From NCBI RefSeq assembly GCF_002154695.1, contig NZ_MTAV01000003.1:36564-100563 (forward strand): 64,000 nucleotides of DNA. Reading direction: 5' to 3'. This DNA is from Nostoc sp. T09 (GTDB lineage: Bacteria; Cyanobacteriota; Cyanobacteriia; Cyanobacteriales; Nostocaceae). A model generated the notes under the pieces. It ran no database searches. It saw only the letters and a program-made list of their open reading frames with translations, and was not told where the DNA came from. The translations under genes were made by a program, and so were the position numbers. Numbering within the stretch: position 1 is the first letter of the stretch; each line of letters begins with the position of its first letter. Shown piece by piece: positions 17,399 to 26,973 of this stretch.

Positions 17399-18235
17399 AT
17401 GGTGAAAAATTGGGCGATGCCTTCGGCAACCCGAAACGGGAACGCGATCGGCACTAAATACTTTGTAGAAGACTTGGGGAATGGTGTCATCTTAGAAATG
17501 GTGCAAATACCAGGAGGAAGCTTTATGATGGGTTCGCCAACAAGTGAAGCACACAGAGGTAACCCTGAAGGTCCGCAGCATCAAGTACAAGTACCTCCAT
17601 TCTTCATGGGTAAATATGAAGTCACTCAGGCGCAGTATCAAGCAATTATGGGTAGTAATCCTTCTAGTTTCAAAGGAGAAACAAGACCCGTAGAACAAGT
17701 TAGTTGGGATGATGTAGTAGAATTTTGTCAAAAGTTAAGCCAAAACACAGGACGCACCTATCGATTACCTAGCGAAGCCGAATGGGAATATGCTTGTCGA
17801 TCTGAAACGACTACACCGTTCTATTTTGGCGAAACAATAACGACAGAGTTAGCGAATTATCGAGGAACAGACTGGAATTATCAAGGTACATTGTACTCAG
17901 GCAATTACGGTCAGGGTCCAAAAGGTCAATATCGTGTAGCACCAACAAATGTCGGAAAATTTCCGCCTAACTCTTTCGGCTTATACGATATGCATGGAAA
18001 TGTATGGGAATGGTGTCTAGATAGATATCATAAAAATTACGAGGGAGCGCCCAAAGACGGCAGTGCATGGCTGAGTGGGAATAATAGTGTTGAGCGGGTG
18101 CTACGCGGTGGCTCTTGGAACTACAATCCAAGGTACTGTCGTTGTGCTTATCGCGATCGGTTTCCGCATAAGGTTAGTACCCACATTCCGCAGGTTAGTT
18201 TGAAAATCTTGGTATTTTCTCTAAACCCACTCTGA
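17399..18235 (+). CDS. SUMF1/formylglycine-generating-enzyme-like domain protein, C-terminus degenerate
   Basis: 278 residues. Recognisable FGE/SUMF1 blocks: [10 protein letters not shown] (about 38-47), [80 protein letters not shown]. After YRDR the expected GFR(V/L)V ending is lost: the frame continues as [19 protein letters not shown], while a shifted frame gives AG and FRRLV pieces, suggesting small indels. The fold is a C-type-lectin-like domain; homologues often lack sulfatase partners and occur as targeting domains. One base separates it from the Pepco-like gene. Confidence 0.8.
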   Translation: MVKNWAMPSATRNGNAIGTKYFVEDLGNGVILEMVQIPGGSFMMGSPTSEAHRGNPEGPQHQVQVPPFFMGKYEVTQAQYQAIMGSNPSSFKGETRPVEQVSWDDVVEFCQKLSQNTGRTYRLPSEAEWEYACRSETTTPFYFGETITTELANYRGTDWNYQGTLYSGNYGQGPKGQYRVAPTNVGKFPPNSFGLYDMHGNVWEWCLDRYHKNYEGAPKDGSAWLSGNNSVERVLRGGSWNYNPRYCRCAYRDRFPHKVSTHIPQVSLKILVFSLNPL

Positions 18236-18644
18236 GATGGTTTTCAGGCATTAAACCTCTATTCTGCACTCTGCGATCGCAACTCTGGTAAGTGTCAAAA
18301 TTCAGGTTATTGACACTATTCTCAATAAATTGAGCCTGTTTGAGACTAAAAAATTCGCTCACCACCCATAGATGATAAAAAGCGTGAAATTGTTGCCATA
18401 AATAGGTTTTAACCGTTTTACCAAAATTCATGTTTTAATAAAACAACCTGCGGAGGGCAAAATTTTGAGTACAATTACTCATGCGGAATATGGGTTAGTA
18501 GCTTCCATGTTGGTTTTCGGTTGGTGTGTGTGGTTGCGTGAGTGCTCCCAAAAGTCAGGCGTAGGTTAGGTTGAGGAACGAAACCCAACATTCTCTACTA
18601 CTACACCCATGCGGATGTTGGGTTGAACGACAATGAAACCCAAC
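18236..18644. other. Intergenic region with AACCCAACAT inverted repeat
   Basis: About 410 bp without a gene. A 10-bp perfect inverted repeat (AACCCAACAT at 18582-18591, ATGTTGGGTT at 18615-18624) is embedded in GGTTGAGGAACGAAACCC-type sequence, a dispersed repeat frequent in cyanobacterial intergenic DNA. Confidence 0.5.
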
Positions 18645-19280
18645 TCATATTTGCTCTCTTACCCAAACCCGAAACGCCCTCATCGCTGCATTTCTCCCCT
18701 CAGTTTTACTCCGCATTAAGTATTCAGGAATAACTTGAGCAATAGGTAAATTCGGAAAAATAGAACTAGTAGATGCTACATATTTACCATTAATCAGCAC
18801 ATTAATTTCTAATCTAGTGCCATTCCAGCGCCATAATTCAGGCACACCCAAAACTTCATAGTTATTAAACCGAGTGCGAGAGGTAATATCAATTTCAATT
18901 GCTAAATCTGGAGGTGGGTCAATTGTTAAATCAATTCTGTCTTTTCCACGAACAGCAGCTTCGTTTTGAATATAAAAACAATCATCAGGTTCTACCCCAG
19001 CATCCATTTTTTCTTGGTCAAAAGTAGTAGAACCCAAACTCCAAAATTCAATATCGAGTTCTTCTAGTAGCGCCTTTACAAAGTCCCCAATAATAACCTT
19101 AGCTACCTCATGCTCTGGTAATGGAGCCATTATTTCCAAAATTCCTCGACTGTAAGATATCCGAGAAGTGCGATTTTCGCCCAATTCTGCCAAAATATTT
19201 TTGTATCCTGACCAGGATATATTTTTAATCAATAATTGATGACCGGCAGGTACAATTAGTTGGTTGAGTTTAAGTAACAT
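18645..19280 (-). CDS. Uma2-family putative endonuclease (DUF820)
   Basis: 211 residues, typical size. The PD-(D/E)XK core is visible as GVEPDDCFYI (about 95-104) and PPPDLAIEIDIT (about 122-133), with the N-terminal RGILEIMAPLPEHE block usual in this family. Uma2/DUF820 paralogues are highly amplified in cyanobacteria, and their physiological substrate is unknown. Stand-alone on the minus strand, ATG start. Confidence 0.85.
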   Translation of the reverse strand: MLLKLNQLIVPAGHQLLIKNISWSGYKNILAELGENRTSRISYSRGILEIMAPLPEHEVAKVIIGDFVKALLEELDIEFWSLGSTTFDQEKMDAGVEPDDCFYIQNEAAVRGKDRIDLTIDPPPDLAIEIDITSRTRFNNYEVLGVPELWRWNGTRLEINVLINGKYVASTSSIFPNLPIAQVIPEYLMRSKTEGRNAAMRAFRVWVREQI

Positions 19281-19412
19281 AACTTGCCTCGCTTCTACAG
19301 TTCACCTAACTCTCACCAATTTCATCATACAGCCAGTAGTATGTGTTATGCCATACTCAAGAGCGATAAAAGGCCCTACTATTTAAATTAACTGTTTTAA
19401 ATTTTGAATTCT

Positions 19413-22400
19413 TTACTGTTGAACTTTTGGCTGAGTAACGGGAATCTCAATTACAAATTCTGCTCCTTGTCCTGGTACTGAATTACAAGATAATTTACCA
19501 CTATGTTTATCTACTACAATTTGGTAACTAATCGATAAACCTAATCCAGTTCCTTTACCCACATCTTTGGTAGTAAAGAAAGGGTCAAATAATTTAGATC
19601 GGATTGCTGGAGGGATTCCCTTACCGTTATCTGAAATTCGGATAGCTACGCGATTCCTATTGATAACTTCTGTACAAATGCGAATCTGTGGATTTGTCAT
19701 TTGCTCAAAGTTATTTACTAATGACTCTTCTAAAGCATCGATAGCATTACTTATAATATTCATAAACACCTGATTTAATTGACCGGGGTAGCAATCAATC
19801 AGGGGAATTTTAGCATATTGTTTAATTACCAAAATTTCTGGATGATCTGGTTTGGCTTTTAGACGGTTGTGTAGAATCATCAAAGTGCTATCAAGTCCTT
19901 CATGGATATCTACCTGTTTAAATTCAGCTTCATCCAAGCGGGAGAAATTGCGGAGCGATAGAACGATTTCACGAATGCGCTGAGTCCCTACCCGCATAGA
20001 CTGGAGAAGTTTTACTAGGTCTTCCTTGAGAAAATCAAGGTCAATATCTGCAATTTCTGCTTGAATTTCTTCTGGAGGCTCGGGATAGTGTTGTTGATAG
20101 AGTTCCACCAGTCGCAACAAGTCTTTGGTGTATTCGCTGGCAGGAATCAGATTACCATGAATAAAATTAACTGGATTGTTAATTTCATGGGCGACACCTG
20201 CAACCATATTACCTATTGAGGACATTTTCTCACTGTGGATAAGTTGGGTTTGGGTGCGTTGTAGTTCGCGCAACATATCTTCCAAATTTTGTGCTTGTTG
20301 TTGTAATTTAATTTCTGCTTGTTTGCGTTCTGTGATGTCAGTTGATACACCCAAAATTTGCTTGAGATTTCCTTCATCAGTACGGTTGAATGGCGTTTCC
20401 CGACTGTAGAGCCAGCACCATTCACCGTTGGCTCGTCTGACTCGAAATTCAAGCTCAACAATATCACCATCTTTAGCGGTAAGAAATTTCTCATGGTGAT
20501 GCCTGATTCTGTCCAAATCATCTGGATGCATAATGGTAGGAATCAGATTTTCTCCCATCTGGTAAATTTCTACATTAGAGTAACCGAGAAGAGTAGCAAT
20601 TTCTTTATTTGCGTAAACATTGCGTTGTTCTTCTAAATCGAAAATGTAGAGAATATTAGGAGAAGAATCGGCAATGCGTTGAATGAAGTGTTGGCTGGCT
20701 TGGAGTGCTTCTTCTGCTTGTTTACGCTCAGTAATATTAAACGTTGTTCCCACAAGTCGATAAATTCGACCTTCGCTATTTTTTAAAGGATTGATTGTGG
20801 TAAACCACCAACTTTCTTGACCGTAAAAGGTTAGACACTCTTCGTATGTGATAGCAACACCTTTATCTATACAGCTTTGATATCGTTGATGTATTCCTGC
20901 ACCTTCAACAGTACCAAACACATCCTCTGGAGTTTTACCTATAACCTGTGCATTACTAAATCCTGTTGCTTTTTCTGTAAGTGAATTCCAGCCAGCAAAC
21001 CAAAGCTCACCATTTTCTAGAACGTTAATCACAAATATTAGTTGATCGACACCATCGTAAATACTGCGTAAGAATTCCTCTTTTTCTTGCAATTTATCTG
21101 CTGCTTGTTTGCGTTCGCTGATATCACGAGTAATAGTTGCCAAACATAAAGGATCGCCAGTCTCAGAATTCTTAACCAAGAACATACTGAAGTCAACTGG
21201 GATTGCTTCTTCAGTTTGAAAGTGTCGGAAACGATATTCCCCCTGCCATAAACCACATTCCATAACAGCAGGTAGAATGCATCGCCCCATATATTCTCTG
21301 TCTTCTGGCAAGATACAATCAATAATCCTGAAGTCTTCTACTGCTTCTAAATTATCAACACCAATAAGCTTGAGTCCAGCTTCATTAATAAAAATTGGTT
21401 TTCCTTCTAAGCTGGCAAAACCAATGAAGTCACTGCTGTTCTCAATCAAAGAAACAAATCTTTGTCGTTCTTGTTCAGCTTGCTTGCGTTCTGTGATGTC
21501 AGTCGCTGTTACCACCAACTGAGAAATTCGTGAGGTGCTATCTAAAAGAGGTGTGATATTTAATAGCCACCAAGTTTCCTGTTCATGAGCATAGAAAAAC
21601 TCCTCATAGAATATAGTCTTGCCCAAATTGATGCATTCACGGTAGTGTTGGCGATAGTAATGTGCCATCTCAGCAGGTAGGGCCTCTGCCATTGTTTTTC
21701 CTAAGAAAGGTTCAAGGGGAATTAGACTATTTCTGAGCATGGCTGGATTGAATTTAATGTAACGAAACTCTCCGCCATCATCTAAAACATCCAAAACAAA
21801 GATGCCATAGTCCACACCTTCCCAGATGCTTTGCAAAAACTGTGCCTGCTCTTGTAGTTGTTGCTGTATTTGTTGGCGTTGGCGTAGCCCGTCGTAGACA
21901 TCGCTAATATCAAATAAGCAACCATACCAGAGAATTTCTCCTTCTGGCTGGCGTTCTGGTCGAGAGAAGGCTTTAATCCATTTCTGCTGACCGGACGGAG
22001 TTATCATCCGCCACTCATTTTCAAAGTTTTGCAGAGTTTGGGCAGATTGAACAGTTTTTTCTTGAATCAGAGGAGCATCTTCAGGGTGAATATGAGCAAA
22101 TACTAACGACGCATCTTCTTTTATTTGTTCTGGCTCTACTCCTAAGATGTCTCGACATCGCGAAGAAGCATAAGGAAAAGACATTCTACCATCAGGTGTT
22201 AGCCGAAATTCATAAAGCATCCCTGGTACATTATCTGCTAATCGTTGCAACCTGGCTTCGCTACAACGCAAAGCTACTGTACGTTCTTCAACTCTGGCTT
22301 CTAATTCTTCATTGAGTTGTTTGAGTTCTGCTTCTACCTGCTTGCGGTTAGTGATGTCCAATAGTACGCCACAGAAGATAATCTCTCCTTGGTCGTTTCG

Positions 22401-23183
22401 TATAGGAGTTGAGTCTCCTTGCCACCAAACAATTTCTCCGTCGGGCTTAATCAACCGTCCTTCGTAGTGCCAAGGAATGGAATTTTCTATTACCTCTACT
22501 ACTGAAGCAACATAGTTTTCAATATCCTCTGGGTGTACGCGAGCAAAAAAGCTATTGAAGTCCTGTATCATATCTGCTGCTGTAATCCCTGCCAGTTCCC
22601 AAATAAAGTCGCTGATATAGTCGACTCTCCAAACACCATTACGGTTGGTGAACTGAAAAATTGCACCAGGTACATTAGCGGCAATATCTCTTAAAAGCTT
22701 TTCGCTCTTTGTTAAGGCTATTTCTGTCTGTTTGCGATTAGTAATCACTTCAGTAAAGATGATGATGCCACCAATTGCACCAGAATCTTTGTACCAAGGA
22801 TGAATCTCCCACTTTACCCATTCGGTTGTCCCGTTAGCACGAGGAAAGGCATCTTCTGCGGATTTCTCAATGGCACCTGCTAAACAACGTTGGTAAATTT
22901 CCCGCCAATACTGAGGAATCTCAGGGAATATTTCATAATGAGAGCGGCCAATAATGTCCTCATCACCCAAGCTGTAATCTTCCCGCCAGCGCCGACTAGC
23001 TGAGAGGTAGCACATCTGACGGTCAAATACAGCGATCGCAGCTGGGGTGTATTCTATAAACAAGCGCATCTGCTGTAGGCTATTTAAGCAGCGATTAGAC
23101 TCCACTATCTGACGTAGTTCTATCAGCTCTTGTTGAAGAGATTCGTAAGTATTTTTATCTACAGAGATGAGATTGCAAGTCAT
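19413..23183 (-). CDS. Multi-sensor histidine kinase with seven PAS domains
   Basis: 1256 residues, no transmembrane helix, so a cytosolic sensor. A short coiled coil (about 10-35) precedes seven PAS/PAC units (roughly 37-150, 165-285, 312-435, 450-570, 575-695, 700-825, 830-950), most closing with the DITERKQAE-type PAC linker. Then a HisKA H-box (GVAHEINNPVNF, about 990) and HATPase (NQVFMNIISNAIDAL, DNGKGIP, GKGTGLGLSISYQIV). No receiver domain and no adjacent response regulator, so it is an orphan kinase. Repeated PAS units suggest integration of redox, light or small-molecule cues. Domain boundaries are approximate. Confidence 0.92.
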   Translation of the reverse strand: MTCNLISVDKNTYESLQQELIELRQIVESNRCLNSLQQMRLFIEYTPAAIAVFDRQMCYLSASRRWREDYSLGDEDIIGRSHYEIFPEIPQYWREIYQRCLAGAIEKSAEDAFPRANGTTEWVKWEIHPWYKDSGAIGGIIIFTEVITNRKQTEIALTKSEKLLRDIAANVPGAIFQFTNRNGVWRVDYISDFIWELAGITAADMIQDFNSFFARVHPEDIENYVASVVEVIENSIPWHYEGRLIKPDGEIVWWQGDSTPIRNDQGEIIFCGVLLDITNRKQVEAELKQLNEELEARVEERTVALRCSEARLQRLADNVPGMLYEFRLTPDGRMSFPYASSRCRDILGVEPEQIKEDASLVFAHIHPEDAPLIQEKTVQSAQTLQNFENEWRMITPSGQQKWIKAFSRPERQPEGEILWYGCLFDISDVYDGLRQRQQIQQQLQEQAQFLQSIWEGVDYGIFVLDVLDDGGEFRYIKFNPAMLRNSLIPLEPFLGKTMAEALPAEMAHYYRQHYRECINLGKTIFYEEFFYAHEQETWWLLNITPLLDSTSRISQLVVTATDITERKQAEQERQRFVSLIENSSDFIGFASLEGKPIFINEAGLKLIGVDNLEAVEDFRIIDCILPEDREYMGRCILPAVMECGLWQGEYRFRHFQTEEAIPVDFSMFLVKNSETGDPLCLATITRDISERKQAADKLQEKEEFLRSIYDGVDQLIFVINVLENGELWFAGWNSLTEKATGFSNAQVIGKTPEDVFGTVEGAGIHQRYQSCIDKGVAITYEECLTFYGQESWWFTTINPLKNSEGRIYRLVGTTFNITERKQAEEALQASQHFIQRIADSSPNILYIFDLEEQRNVYANKEIATLLGYSNVEIYQMGENLIPTIMHPDDLDRIRHHHEKFLTAKDGDIVELEFRVRRANGEWCWLYSRETPFNRTDEGNLKQILGVSTDITERKQAEIKLQQQAQNLEDMLRELQRTQTQLIHSEKMSSIGNMVAGVAHEINNPVNFIHGNLIPASEYTKDLLRLVELYQQHYPEPPEEIQAEIADIDLDFLKEDLVKLLQSMRVGTQRIREIVLSLRNFSRLDEAEFKQVDIHEGLDSTLMILHNRLKAKPDHPEILVIKQYAKIPLIDCYPGQLNQVFMNIISNAIDALEESLVNNFEQMTNPQIRICTEVINRNRVAIRISDNGKGIPPAIRSKLFDPFFTTKDVGKGTGLGLSISYQIVVDKHSGKLSCNSVPGQGAEFVIEIPVTQPKVQQ

Positions 23184-23267
23184 AGTTTTGTTACTTGCTA
23201 GCTAGGGAAATAAAGGCAACTACAGCACTTATTGTTCCCTACTCAATTCAGCAAACAACCATTATGG

Positions 23268-24785
23268 CTAAAGAATCTTCTTTGTGTCTTCGTGTCTTTG
23301 TGGTTCAATATTTTTGATTTCAAATAATTCACCCAACTGATGCTGAATCAATAACCCTTTAAGTGTTGCATTTTCAGCCTTTAAAGCCTGAGTTTCAGCT
23401 TCTAATTCACTAATTCTGGCCTTCAATGCTTCCTTGGTTGTACCTTGTCTGTGAATTACAACTTCTCGATAAATTGCTAAATTTGCATCTTCGTTCATCC
23501 ATCTTTGATATGTCTTGGTATGCTCTTGCACTGTATGTCCCATGTAATCGGCCATCGTTTTAATGGGAACTTGCAGTCGATGCCCACGTATGGCATAAGC
23601 ATGACGTAATTCATAAGGTCTAAAACCTAGATTCGTAACTCTAAATCTGATATAAACTTTTGCCGTTTTATTACTTAGTTTCCCCTCGTTGTAAGGGAAT
23701 TTCACATTTTTTAAATCAAACAGTTCCACCCAATGGGGATGTAATGGCGGAATCCCACAACTGCGTTCACCAGTTTTAGTTCCATCGGTCAAACTAGGAT
23801 TTAAATTTACTACATGAAAAGTATTTTGGGGATTAGTAAAGGCTTCTATATCTACAGCAAATAATTCATGAGGCCTTAAGCCATAAGTGGCTAACATCCC
23901 ATATGCCCATTGCCATTGTTTAGGTTGTGTCAGATTATCTTTACTAGCATATACTGATAAAGGCAGGCCAATTTTAGTAAAGCCTTGGATAATTTCTTCA
24001 TCTGAGGGGACTTTGCGAATTGTTGGATATGGTTTAGGAGTGGCATAAGCATCAATTGTTTTTAAGCCATTAATACCGCAAAATTCGCAAAACTTTTTCA
24101 GTTGCCATACTAAGAAAAACCGCCCAGATGTATTAGGTTTAGTTCTTTCTAATGCTTTTTCTATAGCATATAAAGACATTGGTAGATGTTGAGGTAGTTT
24201 TTTCAAATGTCTCAGATAATGAGTTTCCCAAGTACGTATGCCTTGCCTATTCTTCTCATGAGTTTTCCAAAACTCCCGCTGATAATCTTCAATCCATTCA
24301 CTGATGAGTTTGGTAGAATTTTCCTGCTCTGGAAAAAATACTTTTTGAGCTTGTTTTCCTAGTAACTCTGGTGTCCACCGGAATTGTTTTGTCATCAATA
24401 ACAAATCTAATTCTCGTGCTTTTACTACTGCTGTTTTCACACCTACATCATTAGCAGCAAACCCAAACGAAATGGTATACTGCTTACTTGGACTACCATT
24501 TTTTCCTACATCACCAGGTTTACAGGGAAAAGTCCCTTGTAAACCAATAGTTTTCGCACTAGTTAGCTTAAGTTTTACCTTCACTCTTTCCAAACTTAAT
24601 GCCGAGTTAGCTTGTGCAATAGCGTGTTTTATCCTAAGATATTCGCGCTCTATCTTCACACCTTCGTCTGATGCGGAAGATTTGGCTTTCCATTGTTTCC
24701 ATTTGGATGGCTCCCATTGGTCAATTCCAACACCATCCCATTCAGCATTACGGAGGTCGTAGTTACTGGATTCATTGCTAGACAT
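23268..24785 (-). CDS. Tyrosine-recombinase family integrase
   Basis: 505 residues. Catalytic set in the C-terminal half: R304 (GLRPHELFA), K337 (GTKTGER), R394 in YELRHAYAIR (Tyr replaces the usual His three residues before it), H417 (MGHT) and nucleophile Y426 (KTYQRW). The N-terminal 250 residues contain a core-binding SAM-like region. The final 60 residues form a coiled coil (ISELEAETQALKAENATLKG), and the tail NIEPQRHEDTKK is encoded by a dispersed repeat-like stretch. Near the ParA/RHH cassette it could belong to an old integrated element, but no att sites could be defined. Confidence 0.88.
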   Translation of the reverse strand: MSSNESSNYDLRNAEWDGVGIDQWEPSKWKQWKAKSSASDEGVKIEREYLRIKHAIAQANSALSLERVKVKLKLTSAKTIGLQGTFPCKPGDVGKNGSPSKQYTISFGFAANDVGVKTAVVKARELDLLLMTKQFRWTPELLGKQAQKVFFPEQENSTKLISEWIEDYQREFWKTHEKNRQGIRTWETHYLRHLKKLPQHLPMSLYAIEKALERTKPNTSGRFFLVWQLKKFCEFCGINGLKTIDAYATPKPYPTIRKVPSDEEIIQGFTKIGLPLSVYASKDNLTQPKQWQWAYGMLATYGLRPHELFAVDIEAFTNPQNTFHVVNLNPSLTDGTKTGERSCGIPPLHPHWVELFDLKNVKFPYNEGKLSNKTAKVYIRFRVTNLGFRPYELRHAYAIRGHRLQVPIKTMADYMGHTVQEHTKTYQRWMNEDANLAIYREVVIHRQGTTKEALKARISELEAETQALKAENATLKGLLIQHQLGELFEIKNIEPQRHEDTKKIL

Positions 24786-24987
24786 AAGCTTTTTTGGCTA
24801 TTTCTAAATTCAATGGCATAGAGTGAAGTGCTGTGATGGGTTTGAAGATAGCCAATCACAGCCAGAAAGTAAAGCTTTGCAAAGTCCGTAGTTGAGGCTG
24901 GATAGACTGACTCAAAATTGACAACTTTATACGGAATAGTTACAAAAAACAGTGTAATTAATAGAACAACCCAACAAGTCCAAAGCT

Positions 24988-25668
24988 ATGAGTAACATGA
25001 TGAACATAACTAGAAGATATCTCTTACCATTTATTGTTGTGGCGATCGCTACTACTATCAGCAGCTGTAGTTCTAACCCCACCTCTCGTCAGGATACTAT
25101 TAGCGACGCACCAACGCCAACGACAACATCTAACAGCGCATCATCCCCATCCCCCAGCCAAAGCCCTAGTATGGCTCAACTGAGGGCTAAATCAGACGCT
25201 GTTGAGACACCCTTGCCTCAAGCATCCCCTAGAGAAACTACACCTGCCACAAAGTCATCCTCACCCAAAAAATCTCCTACAGCAAGTGCACCTGCTACAA
25301 CTTCTCAAGTTGACGCTGGCAAAACTACTAATGTCACCCTATACACAAGTGATGCCCAATGTCAACAACTGATTGCCCAAAAAGTTCCAGTATCGGCAGA
25401 TGAGCCTGTAAACGGTGCAGTGAGTAAAATTTTAGAGCAAAGAGATTCAGGCGACTTTAACTTATCTAGTTATCGAGTTAACGTTAAAAATGGCGTTGCT
25501 ACCGTTGATTTGCGAGTAGCTCCTAACTCTAAACGGCAATTAGCTTCTCTTTCTAGTTGTGAACAGTTTGCCCTGTTTGGTAGTCTCCGTAAAACATTGA
25601 CAAGTAATGCTCAATGGAAAATTAAAGATGTGCGTTTTACCGAGAAAGGTCAGGAAATTGTGCTTTAG
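24988..25668 (+). CDS. GerMN-domain lipoprotein
   Basis: 226 residues. Signal peptide with lipobox ISSC (C27), then a long Pro/Ser/Thr-rich spacer (about 35-115), and a C-terminal GerMN domain (NVTLYTSDAQCQQL, NGAVSKILEQRDSGDFN, GVATVDLRVAP, CEQFALFGSLRKTL). Likely anchored at the outer face of the plasma or outer membrane. GerMN domains occur in spore-germination proteins but also in cyanobacterial cell-envelope lipoproteins of unknown role. ATG start; it is transcribed opposite to both neighbouring genes. Confidence 0.85.
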   Translation: MSNMMNITRRYLLPFIVVAIATTISSCSSNPTSRQDTISDAPTPTTTSNSASSPSPSQSPSMAQLRAKSDAVETPLPQASPRETTPATKSSSPKKSPTASAPATTSQVDAGKTTNVTLYTSDAQCQQLIAQKVPVSADEPVNGAVSKILEQRDSGDFNLSSYRVNVKNGVATVDLRVAPNSKRQLASLSSCEQFALFGSLRKTLTSNAQWKIKDVRFTEKGQEIVL

Positions 25669-25707
25669 TCAATTATCTTTATTTGCCTTAAATAATCAAT
25701 GACCAAG

Positions 25708-26004
25708 CTAACTATTTCCATCTTTAGCCTGATTATTAGACAAAAGCCATTGCTCAACCAATTCTGTCATGATGTCGCTCATTTGTCGCTCCTGAGAAGC
25801 GGCTGTCGCTTTAAGTTTTCGATGCAGTTGCTTAGGCAGATAAATAGTTGTGCGGATATATTCTGGATCGGTACTTTTGCTGAGGGAATTAGGTTGAGCT
25901 TCAGTTGGCTGTAGGTTGTCTCGTTGTTGACGACTGCGCGCAGCATCAATTAGGTCATCAAAACGGCTAGTTTTTTTCTTATTATTCAAACTAAACTTCT
26001 CCAT
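25708..26004 (-). CDS. Ribbon-helix-helix protein, probable partner of ParA
   Basis: 98 residues. The N-terminal 50 residues are polar and disordered; then a ribbon (YIRTTIYLPKQLHRKL) and two helices (ATAASQERQMSDIMTELVEQWL), the RHH/CopG DNA-binding fold. Encoded 119 bp downstream of the ParA-like gene on the same strand, the arrangement of ParA/RHH centromere-binding pairs. Likely binds the repeats upstream of parA and acts as adaptor or repressor. ATG start. Confidence 0.75.
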   Translation of the reverse strand: MEKFSLNNKKKTSRFDDLIDAARSRQQRDNLQPTEAQPNSLSKSTDPEYIRTTIYLPKQLHRKLKATAASQERQMSDIMTELVEQWLLSNNQAKDGNS

Positions 26005-26050
26005 ATGAATTAGTAGACAATTAGCAGCTAGATAACAGACAGATTTAATT

Positions 26051-26067
26051 GGTGGGCAATGCCCACC
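26051..26067. repeat. GGTGGGC-AAT-GCCCACC hairpin repeat
   Basis: Perfect 7-bp stem with an AAT loop between the ParA-like and RHH genes. The motif TTGGTGGGCAATGCCCACC is a dispersed hairpin commonly seen in cyanobacterial intergenic DNA. Confidence 0.7.
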
Positions 26068-26123
26068 CTACTACAAAATTATTAATTTTTAACGAAAGAT
26101 TGAGTTCATATATGATTATTTAG

Positions 26124-26723
26124 TCATTTTGAATTTTCTAATATTTCTTTTCCAGCCTCAGCGTAACAGCGCCATGCAATTTGGGCATAAGAATCTTTGA
26201 CAGCATTGACTGGTACTCCTTCTAAAGCTGCTCTTTGGAATACGGCCAAGCGTCGAATTCCAGATTTAAATACAGGTAACCCTGCTTTTAACAAAGCTGC
26301 TCTAGCATCTTCTCCCGCTTTATTGGGATTTGGTGGAATGAGAGTCAGCAAAATCCGATAATTCGTCTTAAATTGCTTAAGTGCTTCAAGCATTTGCATT
26401 GTCGCAGCTAAAGCGATCGCGTCAGGAGTGGTAGGTATTACTAGTAAATCGCATCCCTGAGCAATAGTTTTTAGTTCATTGATATCTGGCCGGGCTGGCG
26501 TATCAATCACAATATGCTCATAAAGTTTTGCTAGAAGTATCCCCTGCTTTTCATCAGCAACTTTGAATGGCAAACAACCTCGGTTAGACCAATCCAAAGC
26601 ACTGCGATTGAGGTCGCCGTCCACTAGCAGTGTATCAGCTATGTTCTGAAGATATGTAGCAAGGTGTAGCGCTGTAGTTGATTTGCCAACACCCCCCTTA
26701 AACGCCGCCACAGTAATAATCAT
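26124..26723 (-). CDS. ParA-family partition ATPase
   Basis: 199 residues from ATG 26723; a TTG start at 26750 adds nine unlikely residues. Deviant Walker A KGGVGKSTT (about 8-16) immediately at the N-terminus, Walker A' DGDLNRSALDW, and Walker B-like VIDTPARPD. The short size matches plasmid-type or MipZ-like ParA without an HTH domain. Pairs with the downstream RHH protein; upstream direct and inverted copies of TAAACATCT are candidate operator/centromere sites. Chromosomal location next to an integrase suggests acquisition with a mobile element. Confidence 0.85.
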   Translation of the reverse strand: MIITVAAFKGGVGKSTTALHLATYLQNIADTLLVDGDLNRSALDWSNRGCLPFKVADEKQGILLAKLYEHIVIDTPARPDINELKTIAQGCDLLVIPTTPDAIALAATMQMLEALKQFKTNYRILLTLIPPNPNKAGEDARAALLKAGLPVFKSGIRRLAVFQRAALEGVPVNAVKDSYAQIAWRCYAEAGKEILENSK

Positions 26724-26766
26724 TTTAGATTTACAAGCAAATAATCCCAAGATTCTACTACATATC

Positions 26767-26834
26767 TAAACATCTGGACATTTATTGAATGTTTAAACAT
26801 CTACACATACAAATTTTCAAGCATTTAGATGTTT
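26767..26834. promoter_or_regulatory. Candidate parS/operator repeats upstream of parA
   Basis: TAAACATCT occurs directly at 26767-26775 and 26794-26802, and an inverted AGATGTTT copy at 26827-26834. Between the first two, ACATT and AATGT form a further inverted pair. The spacing of 27-33 bp is roughly three helical turns. Binding by the RHH protein is inferred. Confidence 0.45.
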
Positions 26835-26973
26835 TGTACTTAAATATTAAGCACACATATAATTAAAAAACGAATATTTGCTATGCGTATGTTAATAAGT
26901 AAAGTATAGATTAGCTAGCAAAAAATACACTAAGTATAAAACTAGACGGTTTAGTTTGAATTTTGAACGATCT

